The notes under the pieces: model-generated
What the model was told of the DNA's origin: nothing
Databases searched by the model: none
Seen by the model: the letters and a program-made list of their open reading frames with translations, nothing else
Made by a program: the position numbers and the translations under genes
In this document: positions 35,196-44,705 of the stretch, piece by piece
Layout: every line of letters begins with the position of its first letter
How positions within the stretch are numbered: the stretch's first letter is position 1
Source of the DNA: JBBDMX01 sp040878035
Lineage (GTDB): Bacteria > Planctomycetota > Phycisphaerae > Phycisphaerales > Phycisphaeraceae
Assembly: GCA_040878035.1 (NCBI GenBank)
Contig: JBBDMX010000030.1
Coordinates: forward strand, 73,198-137,197
DNA: 64,000 nt
Reading direction: 5' to 3'

Positions 35196-35618
35196 ATGGC
35201 CAACGTGATTCTTTTCCGTCCGCCCGAATGCTACTCCCTGGACCTGAGCACTCGCCGCTGTCCGCTGGGGCTGCTGTACCTGGCGGCGCCGCTGCGCGAG
35301 CAGGGCTACAGCGTGCAGATCATCGACAGCCAGACGTGCCCCGACTGGCAGGCGGCACTGGCGCAGGCGCTGGATGCAGAGACGATCTGCGTGGGCGCCA
35401 GCGTGATGACCGGCTATCCGATCAAGGGCGCGCTGGAGTTCGCCGCTGCCGCCAAGGCGCTTGGCTCAGGCCGCTCGGTGCCGGTGGTGTTCGGCGGGTT
35501 GCATCCGAGCTTCTACTTCCGCACGCGGCTGGGCGCCCTGACCAAGGGCCTGTGGCTGTACAACCTCGACGCCCGCACGTTCCGTCTGGCCAAGCGTGTG
35601 CTGCGTCTCGCGGCGTAG
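35196..35618 (+). pseudogene. Truncated B12-binding radical SAM protein
   Basis: A 140-residue product whose N-terminal part is a cobalamin-binding domain of radical SAM enzymes: VILFRPPECYSLDLSTRRCP, LGLLYLAAPLREQGYSVQII and VVFGGLHPSFYFRTRL. Normally a radical SAM domain with CxxxCxxC follows; it is absent, and the frame runs straight into a tail (TRLGALTKGLWLYNLDARTF) that looks like the C-terminal end of such a protein. An internal deletion is the simplest reading, so the gene is likely dead. ATG 35196 follows GAGTTCACC; no good ribosome site. Confidence 0.6.
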
Positions 35619-35721
35619 GAGTCGCTTGTTAGCCCAAGCATCACCCCCCGAGGGCGGTGCGGGAGAATGGGGCATGCGTCAAGCGCCCGCACCGTCGGTG
35701 CTTGGCCTAACGATGACGCGG

Positions 35722-38373
35722 TCATCTGATCATGCATCGTTCTGCGTCCGGCCACGGCAGGGCGAACGGGCCGGGACCGTCCAACGTGATGCTGCGGGTT
35801 TCGACGGCGGTGCCGGCGGCGGCGGGGTGGGCGAAGGTCAGGCGGATGGGGCCTTGCACGAGTGAGGCGATGCGGCCGCGCACGGTTTGCCCATCGAGAT
35901 CGAGTTGCTCGATTTCCGCGGCGCCGCCGGTGAGGTGGCGGTCGGTGCCGACCAGGATGGGCGACTGGCCGTTCCACGGCGCCAGGCGCAGGACGCGCGT
36001 GCCGTGGGCGGGGACTTCGATGCGCAGGGCTTGGCCACAGCGATGGACACCCAGCCATTGCTGCGTCGCCAGCTCGAATACCGCCAGCGGCTCGTGTGTG
36101 TCCAATGCGGGCAGCTCGACCTCACGCATCACCGCCGTGTCCTCCCAGTTGCACACCGCCAGCGTCCACCACGGCGCCAGGTCGGCCCAGCGGGGCGTGA
36201 CCTGCGTGAGGAACAACGTGGGACACGTGGGCCGATCGATATCGAGGATCTTCGCCGGCGGGGTGATCGGCGGGATCACGTGGCGGAAGAGGCGGCGCCG
36301 ATCGTCGCTCAACTCCGCGACTCGCTCGGTCAGGCAGACCAGGCCCCCGCCGATGTACTGGTTGACCACGCAGGTGAAGGCCTCGTCATCATTGAGCGAG
36401 CCATCTGACAGGTGAGCGTAACCGCTCTGTCCGCGAAAGGGGCCGCAGCGGCGGCGAATCTGGAGGGCATCGGGGTCGGTGTGCCAGAGGCGATTGGTGT
36501 ACGAGCGGAAGACATTCTGCTTGATGCGGGTCAAATAGCTGATCGATCCGTCGGGTTCGTACCAGCGTCCCTTGACGTCGCTGCCTACGCGGACGCCGTC
36601 CGCCAGTCCGGCGCTGCCCTCGAACAGGCCGCCGCAGACCAGGAGGTAGCTATCGGGTCCGATGGCGTCGCGGATGATTGCCAGCCCGCGGCGATAGGCC
36701 TGGGCGCGCGTGGCGGTGCGGTCGTGGAAGCGCGGCCGCAGCGGTACGATGATCGAACGCAGGAAGTCGAGCTTGTGATAGTGGAAGTCCCACGATTCGA
36801 GCCGTCGGTACACCTCGCGCAGGTAGGCCTCGGCCTCCGGGGCCGTGGTGTCCAGCACGTACATGTCTACCGCGTATTCCGGCTCTTTGTAGGGGAATGT
36901 GCAGGGCTTGCCGTCGGCGTCCCGCAGCACCAGGCGCGGGTGGCGGCGAACCACCTCCGACTCGGGCGACAACACGAAGGGGCAGGTCCAGATGCCGGGG
37001 ACACGGCCGGCGGCCCGTATCGCCTCGGCGGCGGCGGGCATGCCTTGCGAAAAACGTTCGGCGTGATGGTTCCACTCGCCGAAGTTGTCCATCCAGCCGT
37101 TGTCGATCACAAAAGCGTCAAAGGGGATGGGCTTATCGCGCAGGGTCGCCATGTTCTCGTGCAGGTCGGCCTGGGTGAAGTCCCGGCCGTAGAAGTACCA
37201 GCTACAGAAGATGGTCGGCGGCGGAAATTTCGGATGTCGAATTTCGAATGTCGGATTTCTAGTTACGGATGACTTCTGACTTCGCACTTCGCATTTCGTA
37301 CTTCGTACTTCGTACTCGGACTTCGTACTTCGAACTTCGCACTTCGCATTTTGATCGCCCGTTTCCAGGCCCATCTCCGCCGCCAGCATGTCGGCGAAGG
37401 ATTCCAACAGGGCCTGTTCGTGCGTGCCGGTGGTGACGATGAGCCAGTGCGTATGACGGCTCTGGCCCGGGGGGAGGATGACATCGTCGAACTCGGCCTC
37501 GACACTCAGGCGATCGAGCTGAACGGGTTCGTCGCTGGCTCGCAGGATAATCCTGCTCAGATGCTCAGTCTGGCCCAGCATGCCCAGGAACAGGATGTTG
37601 CGGGTACCGGTGCTGGGCAAGCTGGAGCGCTGTGCCTGCTGGGCATTCTGGGAATTCTGGGGCTTCCGGGGGTTCCGGGGCTTCCGGGGGCTGATGCAGA
37701 TGCAGGGCTCGGCAACGATGGTGGTGTGCTTACGAGGGTGGAGATTGGCGCACACGACAACATGCGAGGCCCCCGGAAGCGAACCACCCGCAAGAGCGGC
37801 TGATGATGGCACGCCCATACCGGCACGAAACTCGGCGCCGTCGATACGGGCGTGCTTCAGGTCCACATCGTGGGGTGCCTGGTCGCCCAAGCGGAACATG
37901 CCTGGCACATCGTTCTTGTGCCGGCTCATGCGCAGGATTTGCCAGTCTTCCAGACTCAAGCCGCCCACCAGCACGCTTTTGGGGCCGTCGGCCTGTAAAA
38001 GCGGCAGCGAATGGAGCGTCAGCGGCTCCGGGCCGGTGTTGCTCAATTTCAGGCGCAGGCCAAGGACTTGGCCATCGTCGGATTGGAACCACTTCCGTAA
38101 TAGAAGGATACTGTCGAGCTGGGCAGTCTGGGTGATTAGCGTCCCGGCCAAGCCCGCCAAGGCACCCGGTGCGGCGCCAAGCGTCGTGAACTGCGGCTGG
38201 GGCAAAGATTGCCCCTGGATGACGGGGGCAGGGGTTGTGGCTTTAATATCTAACTGGTCGCCAGTTATGATAAACGGCCCCTCGCGTTCGTAGCGCAGCG
38301 TCATGGCGGGCTGGGCCCGATCAACTCGGCCAACGGCGGTATCCAAAGTGTCCCGGGTGTGCAGAATCGTCAT
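35722..38373 (-). CDS. GH36-like alpha-galactosidase with in-frame repeat inserts
   Basis: An 883-residue glycoside hydrolase of the melibiase/raffinose-synthase type. The barrel contains CSWYFYGRDFTQADLHEN, FDAFVIDNGWMDNFGEWN, the nucleophile Asp in YHKLDFLRS near residue 536, and the acid/base Asp in VRVGSDVKGRW near residue 598. No signal peptide is seen. Two low-complexity inserts interrupt linkers: residues about 228-256 (PRKPRNPRKPQNSQNAQQAQ) and about 340-384 (KCEVRSTKSEYEVRSTKCEV). The frame extends to 38556, but that part has AT-rich codons and promoter signals, so ATG 38373 is chosen; a TTG with AGGAG upstream near 38455 is another option. Confidence 0.75.
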   Translation of the reverse strand: MTILHTRDTLDTAVGRVDRAQPAMTLRYEREGPFIITGDQLDIKATTPAPVIQGQSLPQPQFTTLGAAPGALAGLAGTLITQTAQLDSILLLRKWFQSDDGQVLGLRLKLSNTGPEPLTLHSLPLLQADGPKSVLVGGLSLEDWQILRMSRHKNDVPGMFRLGDQAPHDVDLKHARIDGAEFRAGMGVPSSAALAGGSLPGASHVVVCANLHPRKHTTIVAEPCICISPRKPRNPRKPQNSQNAQQAQRSSLPSTGTRNILFLGMLGQTEHLSRIILRASDEPVQLDRLSVEAEFDDVILPPGQSRHTHWLIVTTGTHEQALLESFADMLAAEMGLETGDQNAKCEVRSTKSEYEVRSTKCEVRSQKSSVTRNPTFEIRHPKFPPPTIFCSWYFYGRDFTQADLHENMATLRDKPIPFDAFVIDNGWMDNFGEWNHHAERFSQGMPAAAEAIRAAGRVPGIWTCPFVLSPESEVVRRHPRLVLRDADGKPCTFPYKEPEYAVDMYVLDTTAPEAEAYLREVYRRLESWDFHYHKLDFLRSIIVPLRPRFHDRTATRAQAYRRGLAIIRDAIGPDSYLLVCGGLFEGSAGLADGVRVGSDVKGRWYEPDGSISYLTRIKQNVFRSYTNRLWHTDPDALQIRRRCGPFRGQSGYAHLSDGSLNDDEAFTCVVNQYIGGGLVCLTERVAELSDDRRRLFRHVIPPITPPAKILDIDRPTCPTLFLTQVTPRWADLAPWWTLAVCNWEDTAVMREVELPALDTHEPLAVFELATQQWLGVHRCGQALRIEVPAHGTRVLRLAPWNGQSPILVGTDRHLTGGAAEIEQLDLDGQTVRGRIASLVQGPIRLTFAHPAAAGTAVETRSITLDGPGPFALPWPDAERCMIR
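37222..37354. repeat. Simple repeat inserted in the GH36 gene
   Basis: About 130 bases made of 9-10-base units such as ACTTCGCACTTCGCATTTCG and TACTTCGTACTTCG, plus AATTTCGAATGTCGGATTTC. It is read in frame as a Lys/Glu/Arg/Ser-rich stretch just before the catalytic barrel. Related sequence occurs in intergenic repeats here (25217-25243). Confidence 0.8.
37605..37690. repeat. Second simple repeat in the GH36 gene
   Basis: Tandem CTTCCGGGG and ATTCTGGGG units (GGGCATTCTGGGAATTCTGG then GGCTTCCGGGGGTTCCGGGG). It is translated in frame on the minus strand as Pro/Arg/Asn-rich sequence within the N-terminal sandwich domain. Confidence 0.7.
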
Positions 38374-38469
38374 GTTCGTCCCATCAATGGCCTTGGCGAA
38401 ACTGGCCGAACCAGCCGAGTCATTGCTTATTAATTGGGCAGTTTTTTTTAATCTGGCCCGCAATTCTCC

Positions 38470-38498
38470 TTGACAATGATACACTAGGACATTAGATT
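38470..38498 (+). promoter_or_regulatory. Sigma-70-like promoter for the PEP-CTERM gene
   Basis: TTGACA (38470-38475), 17-base spacer, TAGATT (38493-38498), then TTTCAATAATGCTTTCGAAT, an AT-rich start region. The leader to ATG 38678 is about 170 bases. The inverse strand of 38497-38514 reads GAAAGCATTATTGAAATC, similar to sequences beside the promoters at 43441 and 46751, and may be a shared regulator site. The gap 38374-38677 has no other feature. Confidence 0.5.
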
Positions 38499-38677
38499 TC
38501 AATAATGCTTTCGAATTATATTTTCGGTCACGTTTAGCCAGCGGATTCAACTTCATGTCAGGCAGCGGTGTCAGGCAGGAATGTGGTTTTGGGAAAATGC
38601 GGAGCTTTCGGGGGGCCGGGAGTCCGGGGGGATGGTTGACGGCAAATCACAGATCACCGAACAAAAGGAGGCAACGC

Positions 38678-40471
38678 ATGTCTAAGCACCGAAAGTTTCG
38701 TGGGCTTTTCACTTTGGCGGCAGTCGCGGGTGCTTTGGGATGTCTGGCCCAGGCGGCTCAGGCGAACGTGAGCGTCGTGTTTTACTGGCCGACGAATACC
38801 AGCCTTGACTGGAGCAACATCCAGGACAGCAGCGTGGGGGATACGACGGGGTGGAGCGACGTCGTCGGTAGTGACGGCATCGGCGACATCGCGGACAACG
38901 CCAACGCGGGCTCAGGTAATTTTGCCACGGCGCGCTTTACCAACATGACCGGCCGGGTGATTACGCTAGACGCCAGCCATACAGTCGGCAACCTCTGGTA
39001 CAACTGGAATGGTACCGGAGGCTCCACAGCCTCAGGCAGCATGACTATCTCGCCCAGCGGTGGCAGCGTGCTGACGCTGGACAGGGGCGACAATGCCGCG
39101 CCCGAAATTCATGTCGGCTATCGGTTTGCGCAGAACGACCACACCCTCGGCTTGTTCATCAGCGCCACCCTCGCCGGCAATGACGGATTCAGTCTTAAGG
39201 GGCCCACTACGGACTCATACTCCGGACGCGGACTGATCCTCAGCGGCGTGAACACGATCAGCGGCACTGCTAGCGTCGGCAGCAGCGTCAGGCTCGAACT
39301 GCGGAACGTCCAGTCCGCCGAGTTTTTGACGCTTCAAATGGCCGGCGGTTCGATGCTTGGCCTGCGCCACGACGTGGATGGCGCGACGTTCGTGACCGGA
39401 ACGAACCCCAATACCCTCGTGGTGGGCGTCGGTCTTAGGCAGGTCACCAACAACGCGACGACCACGATCAATGTCGATCGGGCCTCGGCCGGCGGCGGAA
39501 CGGGCCACCTCCTGAAGCTTGCGGGCGATTACGCTGTGACGGGTGGCAACGGCACCAAGACGCTGAACATCACCGGCGGCAACGGCTACAGCCTGGAGAT
39601 GACGGGGAACTTCAACAACACCACCGCGACGGCGGTCAACATCAACGCCGACTCGGCCAACTTCAAGCTGTCCGGCAGCACGGCTGCCATCGGTAGCGTC
39701 GGCCTGCAATTGGGCGGACTGGCGGCGTCCGGCATCAACGAAATCGCTGCCGACATCAGCGGAACCGGCGCCGTCACCAAGCTGAATGACACCTCCACCT
39801 GGACGCTGTCAGGCACCAATGCGTACAGCGGCGTGACCAACATCAACGGCGGCACCTTGCTGGTCAACGGCACGCACTCCGGCGGAGCCGTATATACCGT
39901 CAACACCGGCGGCAAGCTCGGCGGCACCGGCAGCATCGCCTCGGCCATCACCGTCAACACCGGCGGCACCTTGGCCCCCGGCGCCAGCATCGAGAGCTTG
40001 GCCTCCGGCTCCAACACCTGGAACGGCGGCGGCAACCTTGAGTTCGAGTTCAGCACCGACGGCAGCGGCGCTCCTGGCACCGAAGGGGACCAACTGGCGA
40101 TCACCGGAGGTCTTGACCTGACCGGTGCATCCTCCGGCAACCCCTTCACCATCAAGCTGTTCACCATGGCCGACGCGAACACTCCGGGCGCGCTGGCCAC
40201 GTGGAACGCCAACCTCGGCCACACATGGGCCAGCTTCGTTACCACCACCACCGGATTCACTCTTTTCGACTCCAGCAAGTTCGTCTTTGACACCGCCGGT
40301 TTCCTTAACGGGACACCGACAGGCACCTTCAGCGTGGTACAGAACGGCCAGAACGCCAACAACCTGGACCTAGTCTATATCGTCCCCGAACCGGCAAGCC
40401 TGGCGCTCCTGGGTCTGGGCGGCCTGCTGATGATCCACCGGCGGCGGCGTGAGCAGGGTCTGGGCAAATAA
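38678..40471 (+). CDS. PEP-CTERM surface protein with beta-strand repeats
   Basis: A 597-residue exported protein. AAAAGGAGG precedes ATG 38678; the signal peptide is FTLAAVAGALGCLAQAAQAN. The body is Gly/Thr/Asn-rich beta-helix with autotransporter-associated beta-strand repeats (NAYSGVTNINGGTLLVNGTH, GGTGSIASAITVNTGGTLAP), and the end is VPEPASLALLGLGGLLMIHR plus a basic tail, a PEP-CTERM sorting signal. The middle is clearly homologous to the N-terminal domain of the next gene (GGGTGHLLKLAGDY versus GGGTGHVLKLAGNY), so the two arose by duplication. Likely anchored at the surface through exosortase processing. Confidence 0.88.
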   Translation: MSKHRKFRGLFTLAAVAGALGCLAQAAQANVSVVFYWPTNTSLDWSNIQDSSVGDTTGWSDVVGSDGIGDIADNANAGSGNFATARFTNMTGRVITLDASHTVGNLWYNWNGTGGSTASGSMTISPSGGSVLTLDRGDNAAPEIHVGYRFAQNDHTLGLFISATLAGNDGFSLKGPTTDSYSGRGLILSGVNTISGTASVGSSVRLELRNVQSAEFLTLQMAGGSMLGLRHDVDGATFVTGTNPNTLVVGVGLRQVTNNATTTINVDRASAGGGTGHLLKLAGDYAVTGGNGTKTLNITGGNGYSLEMTGNFNNTTATAVNINADSANFKLSGSTAAIGSVGLQLGGLAASGINEIAADISGTGAVTKLNDTSTWTLSGTNAYSGVTNINGGTLLVNGTHSGGAVYTVNTGGKLGGTGSIASAITVNTGGTLAPGASIESLASGSNTWNGGGNLEFEFSTDGSGAPGTEGDQLAITGGLDLTGASSGNPFTIKLFTMADANTPGALATWNANLGHTWASFVTTTTGFTLFDSSKFVFDTAGFLNGTPTGTFSVVQNGQNANNLDLVYIVPEPASLALLGLGGLLMIHRRRREQGLGK

Positions 40472-40563
40472 GGTGTCTCGCACCAGCCCGGAGAGGGGAG
40501 TCATGAACTGGGGCTTCTTCGTGGAGCCACGTGCATGTCTTCTTACCTCAAAGGGACCAGTAA

Positions 40564-43419
40564 ATGTCAATGTCGAGAACGTCGGTTCTGATGGCGGCGG
40601 CAGTGGTGGCGGTGGCGGTGGCGGTATTGGGACAGGCGCGCTTAGCCGGGGCGGTGACCTATCACTGGAACGTCAACAGCTCGGGCAACTGGAGCGATAT
40701 AACCAAGTGGGCCGACGGCGTTCCCGCCGATGGCAGCGGCAACGTCGCGCGGTTCAATCTCTTCAACGCCAACCGGACGGTGACGCTCGACAGCAACCGG
40801 ACCATCAGCGAGGTCTGGTACAACGACTCGGACGGCTCGGGCAGCAATCAAGGCAACACGCCCTCGAGCAACTGTAGCATCACGATCGGCGGCGGCAACA
40901 CGTTGACGCTGGCGGGCGGCACACCGTCGATCTACATCGGCAGGTTGCGTCAGGACGCCGGCTACCCCAATGCCGGCGACAGCGTGATCATCAACGCCAT
41001 CCTGGCGGGCACCGCGGGTGTCAAGATCAACTCAACGCCGTCCTACACCCAATCGGGCGTGACCCTGGGCGGCGCCAACACGATCAGCGGCACGGTTTAC
41101 GGCTACAAGGTCCTGGGACTGAAGAACCTCCTGGCGCTTCAGAATGCCACAATCCGACTGACCGGCAGTAGCACGGCTGGCACGCTTCGGCTCTATGACG
41201 ACGCCGATGGCGCCACGTTCCTGACCGCCGGCCTGACGCAGACGGGCACCGGCGGCCCGGCCACGATCTACGTCGATCAAAAGTCCACCGGCGGCGGAAC
41301 CGGCCACGTCCTCAAACTCGCCGGCAACTACACCGGCGCCACCACCGGCGGCACCAAGTCCATCAACGTCACGGGCGCCAACGGCTACAGCCTGGAACTG
41401 ACCGGAACGGTCACCAACAACACGTTGCCGATGACCGTCAACGCCAACTCCGCCAATGTCAAACTGTCGGGGGCCCTGGTGGACCTCGGGTCGGGCGGCC
41501 TGGTGGTCGGCGGCACCCTGGCCACGGGCGAAAACGAAATCACCGGCGAAATCCACGGCGCCGGCGGCCTGACCAAATCGGGCACGTCGACCTGGATCCT
41601 CTCCGGCGACAACACCTACGCGGGCACGACCACCATCAGCGGCGGAAAGCTGCTCATCGACGGCTCGACCACCGACCAGGGCAACTACCTCTTTGGCACA
41701 CTCAGCGCCGAGGCGACGCTGGGCGGCGCGGGAACCATCGGCCTGGCGAGCAACAGCAGCCTGACCGTCGCCGGTACTTCCGGCGCGGCCCAGGCGGTGG
41801 TCAAGCCCAGCTTCGCCCTGGACCCACTCATTGTCAAGACCAGCGGCTCGGGCGCGACGGTCATCGGCAACTACGGCGTGCTGGACATCGCCCTGACGGG
41901 CGACACCATCGCTCTGCTGCGCGTCGGTTCGCTCAACCTGGCCAGCACGTCGGACAAGATTCGCATCACCGCCAGCGGCACGCAGACACGCAACCGCTAC
42001 GTATTCTGCACTTACAGCGGAACCTTGACGGGCACGTTCACCCTGACGCAATTCACGGGCCTGCCGGGCAGCGCCTGGATTGACTACAGCACACCGGGCC
42101 AGATCGCGGTGGTGCTGGCGGCCGGACCGGCGCTGGTGGCGTTCCCCGGCGCCGAGGGCTTCGGCGCCGACGCCGTGGGCGGCCGCGGCGGAGCGGTCAT
42201 CGAGGTGACTAACCTCAACAACACCGGCACCGGCAGCCTGCGCGCCGCCTGCTCCGCCAGCGGGGCACGCACCATTGTCTTCCGCGTCAGCGGCAACATC
42301 GAGTTGACCAGCGACATCAACATCACCCAGCCCTATTGCACCATCGCCGGCCAGACCTCGCCCGGCGGCATCTGCGTGACCGGCGGCTGGGGGATGATCG
42401 TCAAGACGCACAACGTGGTGATCCGCGGCATGAGATACCGCACCGGCGACTTGTACATCTATCCCTTCCCGCCGGGCAAGGACCCTGACAACCGCGACTC
42501 CTTCGGCGTCGGCACCGGCAGCGGCGCGGCCCAGCACGTCATCTTTGACCGCTGCTCCTTCAGTTGGGCCATCGACGACAACGTGGACACCTGGTATCCG
42601 GTCGATTACGTCACGTTTCAGAACTGCATCTTCAGCGAGCCGCTGTGGAACGCCGGGCATCCCAAGGGCGCGCACGGTTTTAATTTCCTCATCGGCGATC
42701 ACGCCAAGCGCGTCTCGGTGCATCACAACCTGCTGATGCACGCCAACGACCGCAGCCCGGGCATCAAGCAGGATTGCACGGGCACGTTCATCAACAACGT
42801 GGTGTACAACTGGGGTTGGGTGGCCATGGACTTCTTCAAGGAATCCAGCGCTACCGAAGCGATGACCTTCGACGTTGTGGGCAACCTCTTCATCCCCGGG
42901 CTGGACACCAGCTCGAACAAGGGCATCTATTTCCGCACGGGCAGCAGCGGGCCCACGGCGACGAGCCGGTTCTTCCTCTACGGCAACATCGGACCGGGCC
43001 GCAGCGACTCGAGCCAGCCGGAATGGAACGCCGCCGGCGGCGGGAACAACCCCGACTGGCACGCCACGAGTTTGGTGATGGGTTTGGCGGGCGTGACCCT
43101 GCACAAAGCCGACGACGACCTGCTCAACCACGTGCTGGCCAACGCCGGCGCCACCGTTCCGCGCGACTCGGTGGACCAGCGGCTCGTCGGCCAGGTGATC
43201 GCCGGCACCGGGGAATACATCGACTCGCAGGAGCAGGTGGGCGGCTGGCCCGACCTTTCGGCCGGCGCCGCCCCGACCGACACCGATCACGACGGCATGC
43301 CTGACGCCTGGGAAACCGCCATGGGCCTCAACCCCAACCTCGCCTCCGACCGCAACGGTGACCTCGACGGCGACGGTTACACCAACCTTGAGGAGTATCT
43401 TGCCTCGCTGTTTGAGTGA
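40564..43419 (+). CDS. Beta-strand-repeat domain fused to pectate lyase (PL1-like)
   Basis: A 951-residue exported protein. The signal peptide is LMAAAVVAVAVAVLGQARLA. Residues about 30-515 are the same beta-strand-repeat module as in the upstream PEP-CTERM protein. Residues about 520-880 are a pectate lyase beta-helix that begins VAFPGAEGFGADAVGGRGGA and holds TSPGGICVTGGWGMIVKTHN and HHNLLMHANDRSPGIKQDC. The C-terminus DTDHDGMPDAWETAMGLNPN with DRNGDLDGDGYTNLEEYLAS is a Ca-binding thrombospondin-3/dockerin-like repeat. It lacks PEP-CTERM. Probably cleaves pectin-like polymers outside the cell. Confidence 0.87.
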   Translation: MSMSRTSVLMAAAVVAVAVAVLGQARLAGAVTYHWNVNSSGNWSDITKWADGVPADGSGNVARFNLFNANRTVTLDSNRTISEVWYNDSDGSGSNQGNTPSSNCSITIGGGNTLTLAGGTPSIYIGRLRQDAGYPNAGDSVIINAILAGTAGVKINSTPSYTQSGVTLGGANTISGTVYGYKVLGLKNLLALQNATIRLTGSSTAGTLRLYDDADGATFLTAGLTQTGTGGPATIYVDQKSTGGGTGHVLKLAGNYTGATTGGTKSINVTGANGYSLELTGTVTNNTLPMTVNANSANVKLSGALVDLGSGGLVVGGTLATGENEITGEIHGAGGLTKSGTSTWILSGDNTYAGTTTISGGKLLIDGSTTDQGNYLFGTLSAEATLGGAGTIGLASNSSLTVAGTSGAAQAVVKPSFALDPLIVKTSGSGATVIGNYGVLDIALTGDTIALLRVGSLNLASTSDKIRITASGTQTRNRYVFCTYSGTLTGTFTLTQFTGLPGSAWIDYSTPGQIAVVLAAGPALVAFPGAEGFGADAVGGRGGAVIEVTNLNNTGTGSLRAACSASGARTIVFRVSGNIELTSDINITQPYCTIAGQTSPGGICVTGGWGMIVKTHNVVIRGMRYRTGDLYIYPFPPGKDPDNRDSFGVGTGSGAAQHVIFDRCSFSWAIDDNVDTWYPVDYVTFQNCIFSEPLWNAGHPKGAHGFNFLIGDHAKRVSVHHNLLMHANDRSPGIKQDCTGTFINNVVYNWGWVAMDFFKESSATEAMTFDVVGNLFIPGLDTSSNKGIYFRTGSSGPTATSRFFLYGNIGPGRSDSSQPEWNAAGGGNNPDWHATSLVMGLAGVTLHKADDDLLNHVLANAGATVPRDSVDQRLVGQVIAGTGEYIDSQEQVGGWPDLSAGAAPTDTDHDGMPDAWETAMGLNPNLASDRNGDLDGDGYTNLEEYLASLFE

Positions 43420-43440
43420 TCGTCGTGGTTTACGAGAATT

Positions 43441-43459
43441 GAAAGTGCTCTTGAATTCT
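43441..43459 (+). promoter_or_regulatory. Candidate regulator-binding motif
   Basis: GAAAGTGCTCTTGAATTCT resembles AAAAGTGCTTCTGAAAATCT at 46751 and the inverse of 38497-38514. It lies in the 331-base gap between the pectate lyase and the SGNH hydrolase gene. TTGAAT then TATGCT 16 bases later could be a weak promoter. No gene is seen in this gap. Confidence 0.3.
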
Positions 43460-43537
43460 GCCGCAGTCAGCGTATGCTGGTAAGCATCGGCTGGGTCCAA
43501 ATCCACGGTGGGCCACTGTGTATCCATGGATCACCCT

Positions 43538-43566
43538 AGGCAAGCCCCCCTGGACCGGGCTTGCCT
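43538..43566. terminator. Hairpin, possible terminator
   Basis: AGGCAAGCCC (43538-43547) and GGGCTTGCCT (43557-43566) form a perfect 10-base stem with a 9-base loop, about 120 bases after the pectate lyase stop. No T-run follows, so it may instead be a repeat or mRNA-stabilising hairpin. Confidence 0.4.
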
Positions 43567-43750
43567 GGGCTTTGGCCCGCAAGCCTGGCGTTGTTGGGCT
43601 TGACGGGCGTGTTAGTGTTGCCCCCCCGTAGGTGGCAACCAGTGCGGCGCTGATGCGCGCCGCCGACGCAGGAAAAGCGCCCCGGCGCCAAAGGGCGGGT
43701 AGGCGACGCCCGGATGACGATTTCCGCGATGGGGATGAACTGAGACGACG

Positions 43751-44677
43751 ATGCATACCCATCACCATCCCAAGCTGCTGGCCATCGGCAACAGTTTCTC
43801 CCGCAACGCCACGGAGTACCTGCCGTGCTTCGCCCAGTCGCAGGGCCGGCAGGTGACCCTGGGCCACGCCGCGTTGGGCGGCTGGTCGTTGGAAAAGCAT
43901 TGGACTTTCGCCCAGAAGTACGAGGCCGCCCCGAACGATCCGGAAGGCAAGCCCTACACTCTGGCGGCAACTGACGGCCAGCGCCAACCCGCCAGCCTCA
44001 AGCAGATGCTCCTGAGCCAGGGTTGGGACATCGTCACGCTTCAGCAGCACTCGTGGATCAGCCACGAAGTGGCCACGTATCAGCCCTTTGTGTCGCTGCT
44101 GGCGGAGTATGTTCGCCGCCACGCGCCGCAGGCGGTGTTGTGGATGCATGAGACCTGGGCGTACCGCGCCGACCATCCGCTGTTTAGGAAGGGCCTGACC
44201 CAGGAGCGGATGTACCAGGGCTTGCACCACGCCTACGCCACGGTCGCCGCGCAGATCGGCGCCCAACAGATCATCCCGGTGGGCACGGCGTTCCAGGACG
44301 CGCGTCAGGACCCGCGCTGGCAATTGGAGGTCGAGCAGGGCTTCGATCCCCAGGCCATGACCTATCCGCAAGTGCCCCGGCAGGTGCACATGCTATGCAC
44401 CGGTTGGCACTGGAACCAGAAGCAGTCGCCGCCGTGTCTTGCCTACGACGGCAAGCACTGCGCCCCGGCGGGCAAGTACCTGGGCACGCTGGTGTGGCAC
44501 CAGATGCTTTTCGGCGATTTTGCCGACCAGCCCTTTGTCCCGCCGGAGTTGTCCCCTGACGATGCGGCGGTGCTACAGGACATCGCGCGCCGGACGATGC
44601 AGGGGCGACTGGAGCCCCACCGGCATGGGTGCCACGGCAGTGCGCTGGCGACGGTTAACGCCTTTACTGATTCATGA
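43751..44677 (+). CDS. SGNH-hydrolase-like protein (DUF4886 type)
   Basis: A 308-residue cytoplasmic protein of the DUF4886/SGNH-hydrolase type. LLAIGNSFSRNATEYLPCFA has the block I Gly-x-Ser, LQQHSWISHE fits a later block, and the C-terminal YDGKHCAPAGKYLGTLVWH carries the Asp-x-x-His pair of the catalytic site. These are carbohydrate or lipid esterases. It is followed 28 bases later by the lyase-pseudopilin gene and may be cotranscribed with it. Substrate unknown; it could deacetylate the products of the pectate lyase next door. Confidence 0.75.
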   Translation: MHTHHHPKLLAIGNSFSRNATEYLPCFAQSQGRQVTLGHAALGGWSLEKHWTFAQKYEAAPNDPEGKPYTLAATDGQRQPASLKQMLLSQGWDIVTLQQHSWISHEVATYQPFVSLLAEYVRRHAPQAVLWMHETWAYRADHPLFRKGLTQERMYQGLHHAYATVAAQIGAQQIIPVGTAFQDARQDPRWQLEVEQGFDPQAMTYPQVPRQVHMLCTGWHWNQKQSPPCLAYDGKHCAPAGKYLGTLVWHQMLFGDFADQPFVPPELSPDDAAVLQDIARRTMQGRLEPHRHGCHGSALATVNAFTDS

Positions 44678-44705
44678 CGTACTTCACACCTGGACAGGAT
44701 TGAAC

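Noticed and set aside
41032..43527. 831-residue minus-strand open frame
   Set aside because: Antisense shadow of the pectate lyase fusion gene, with no family motif and no ribosome site.
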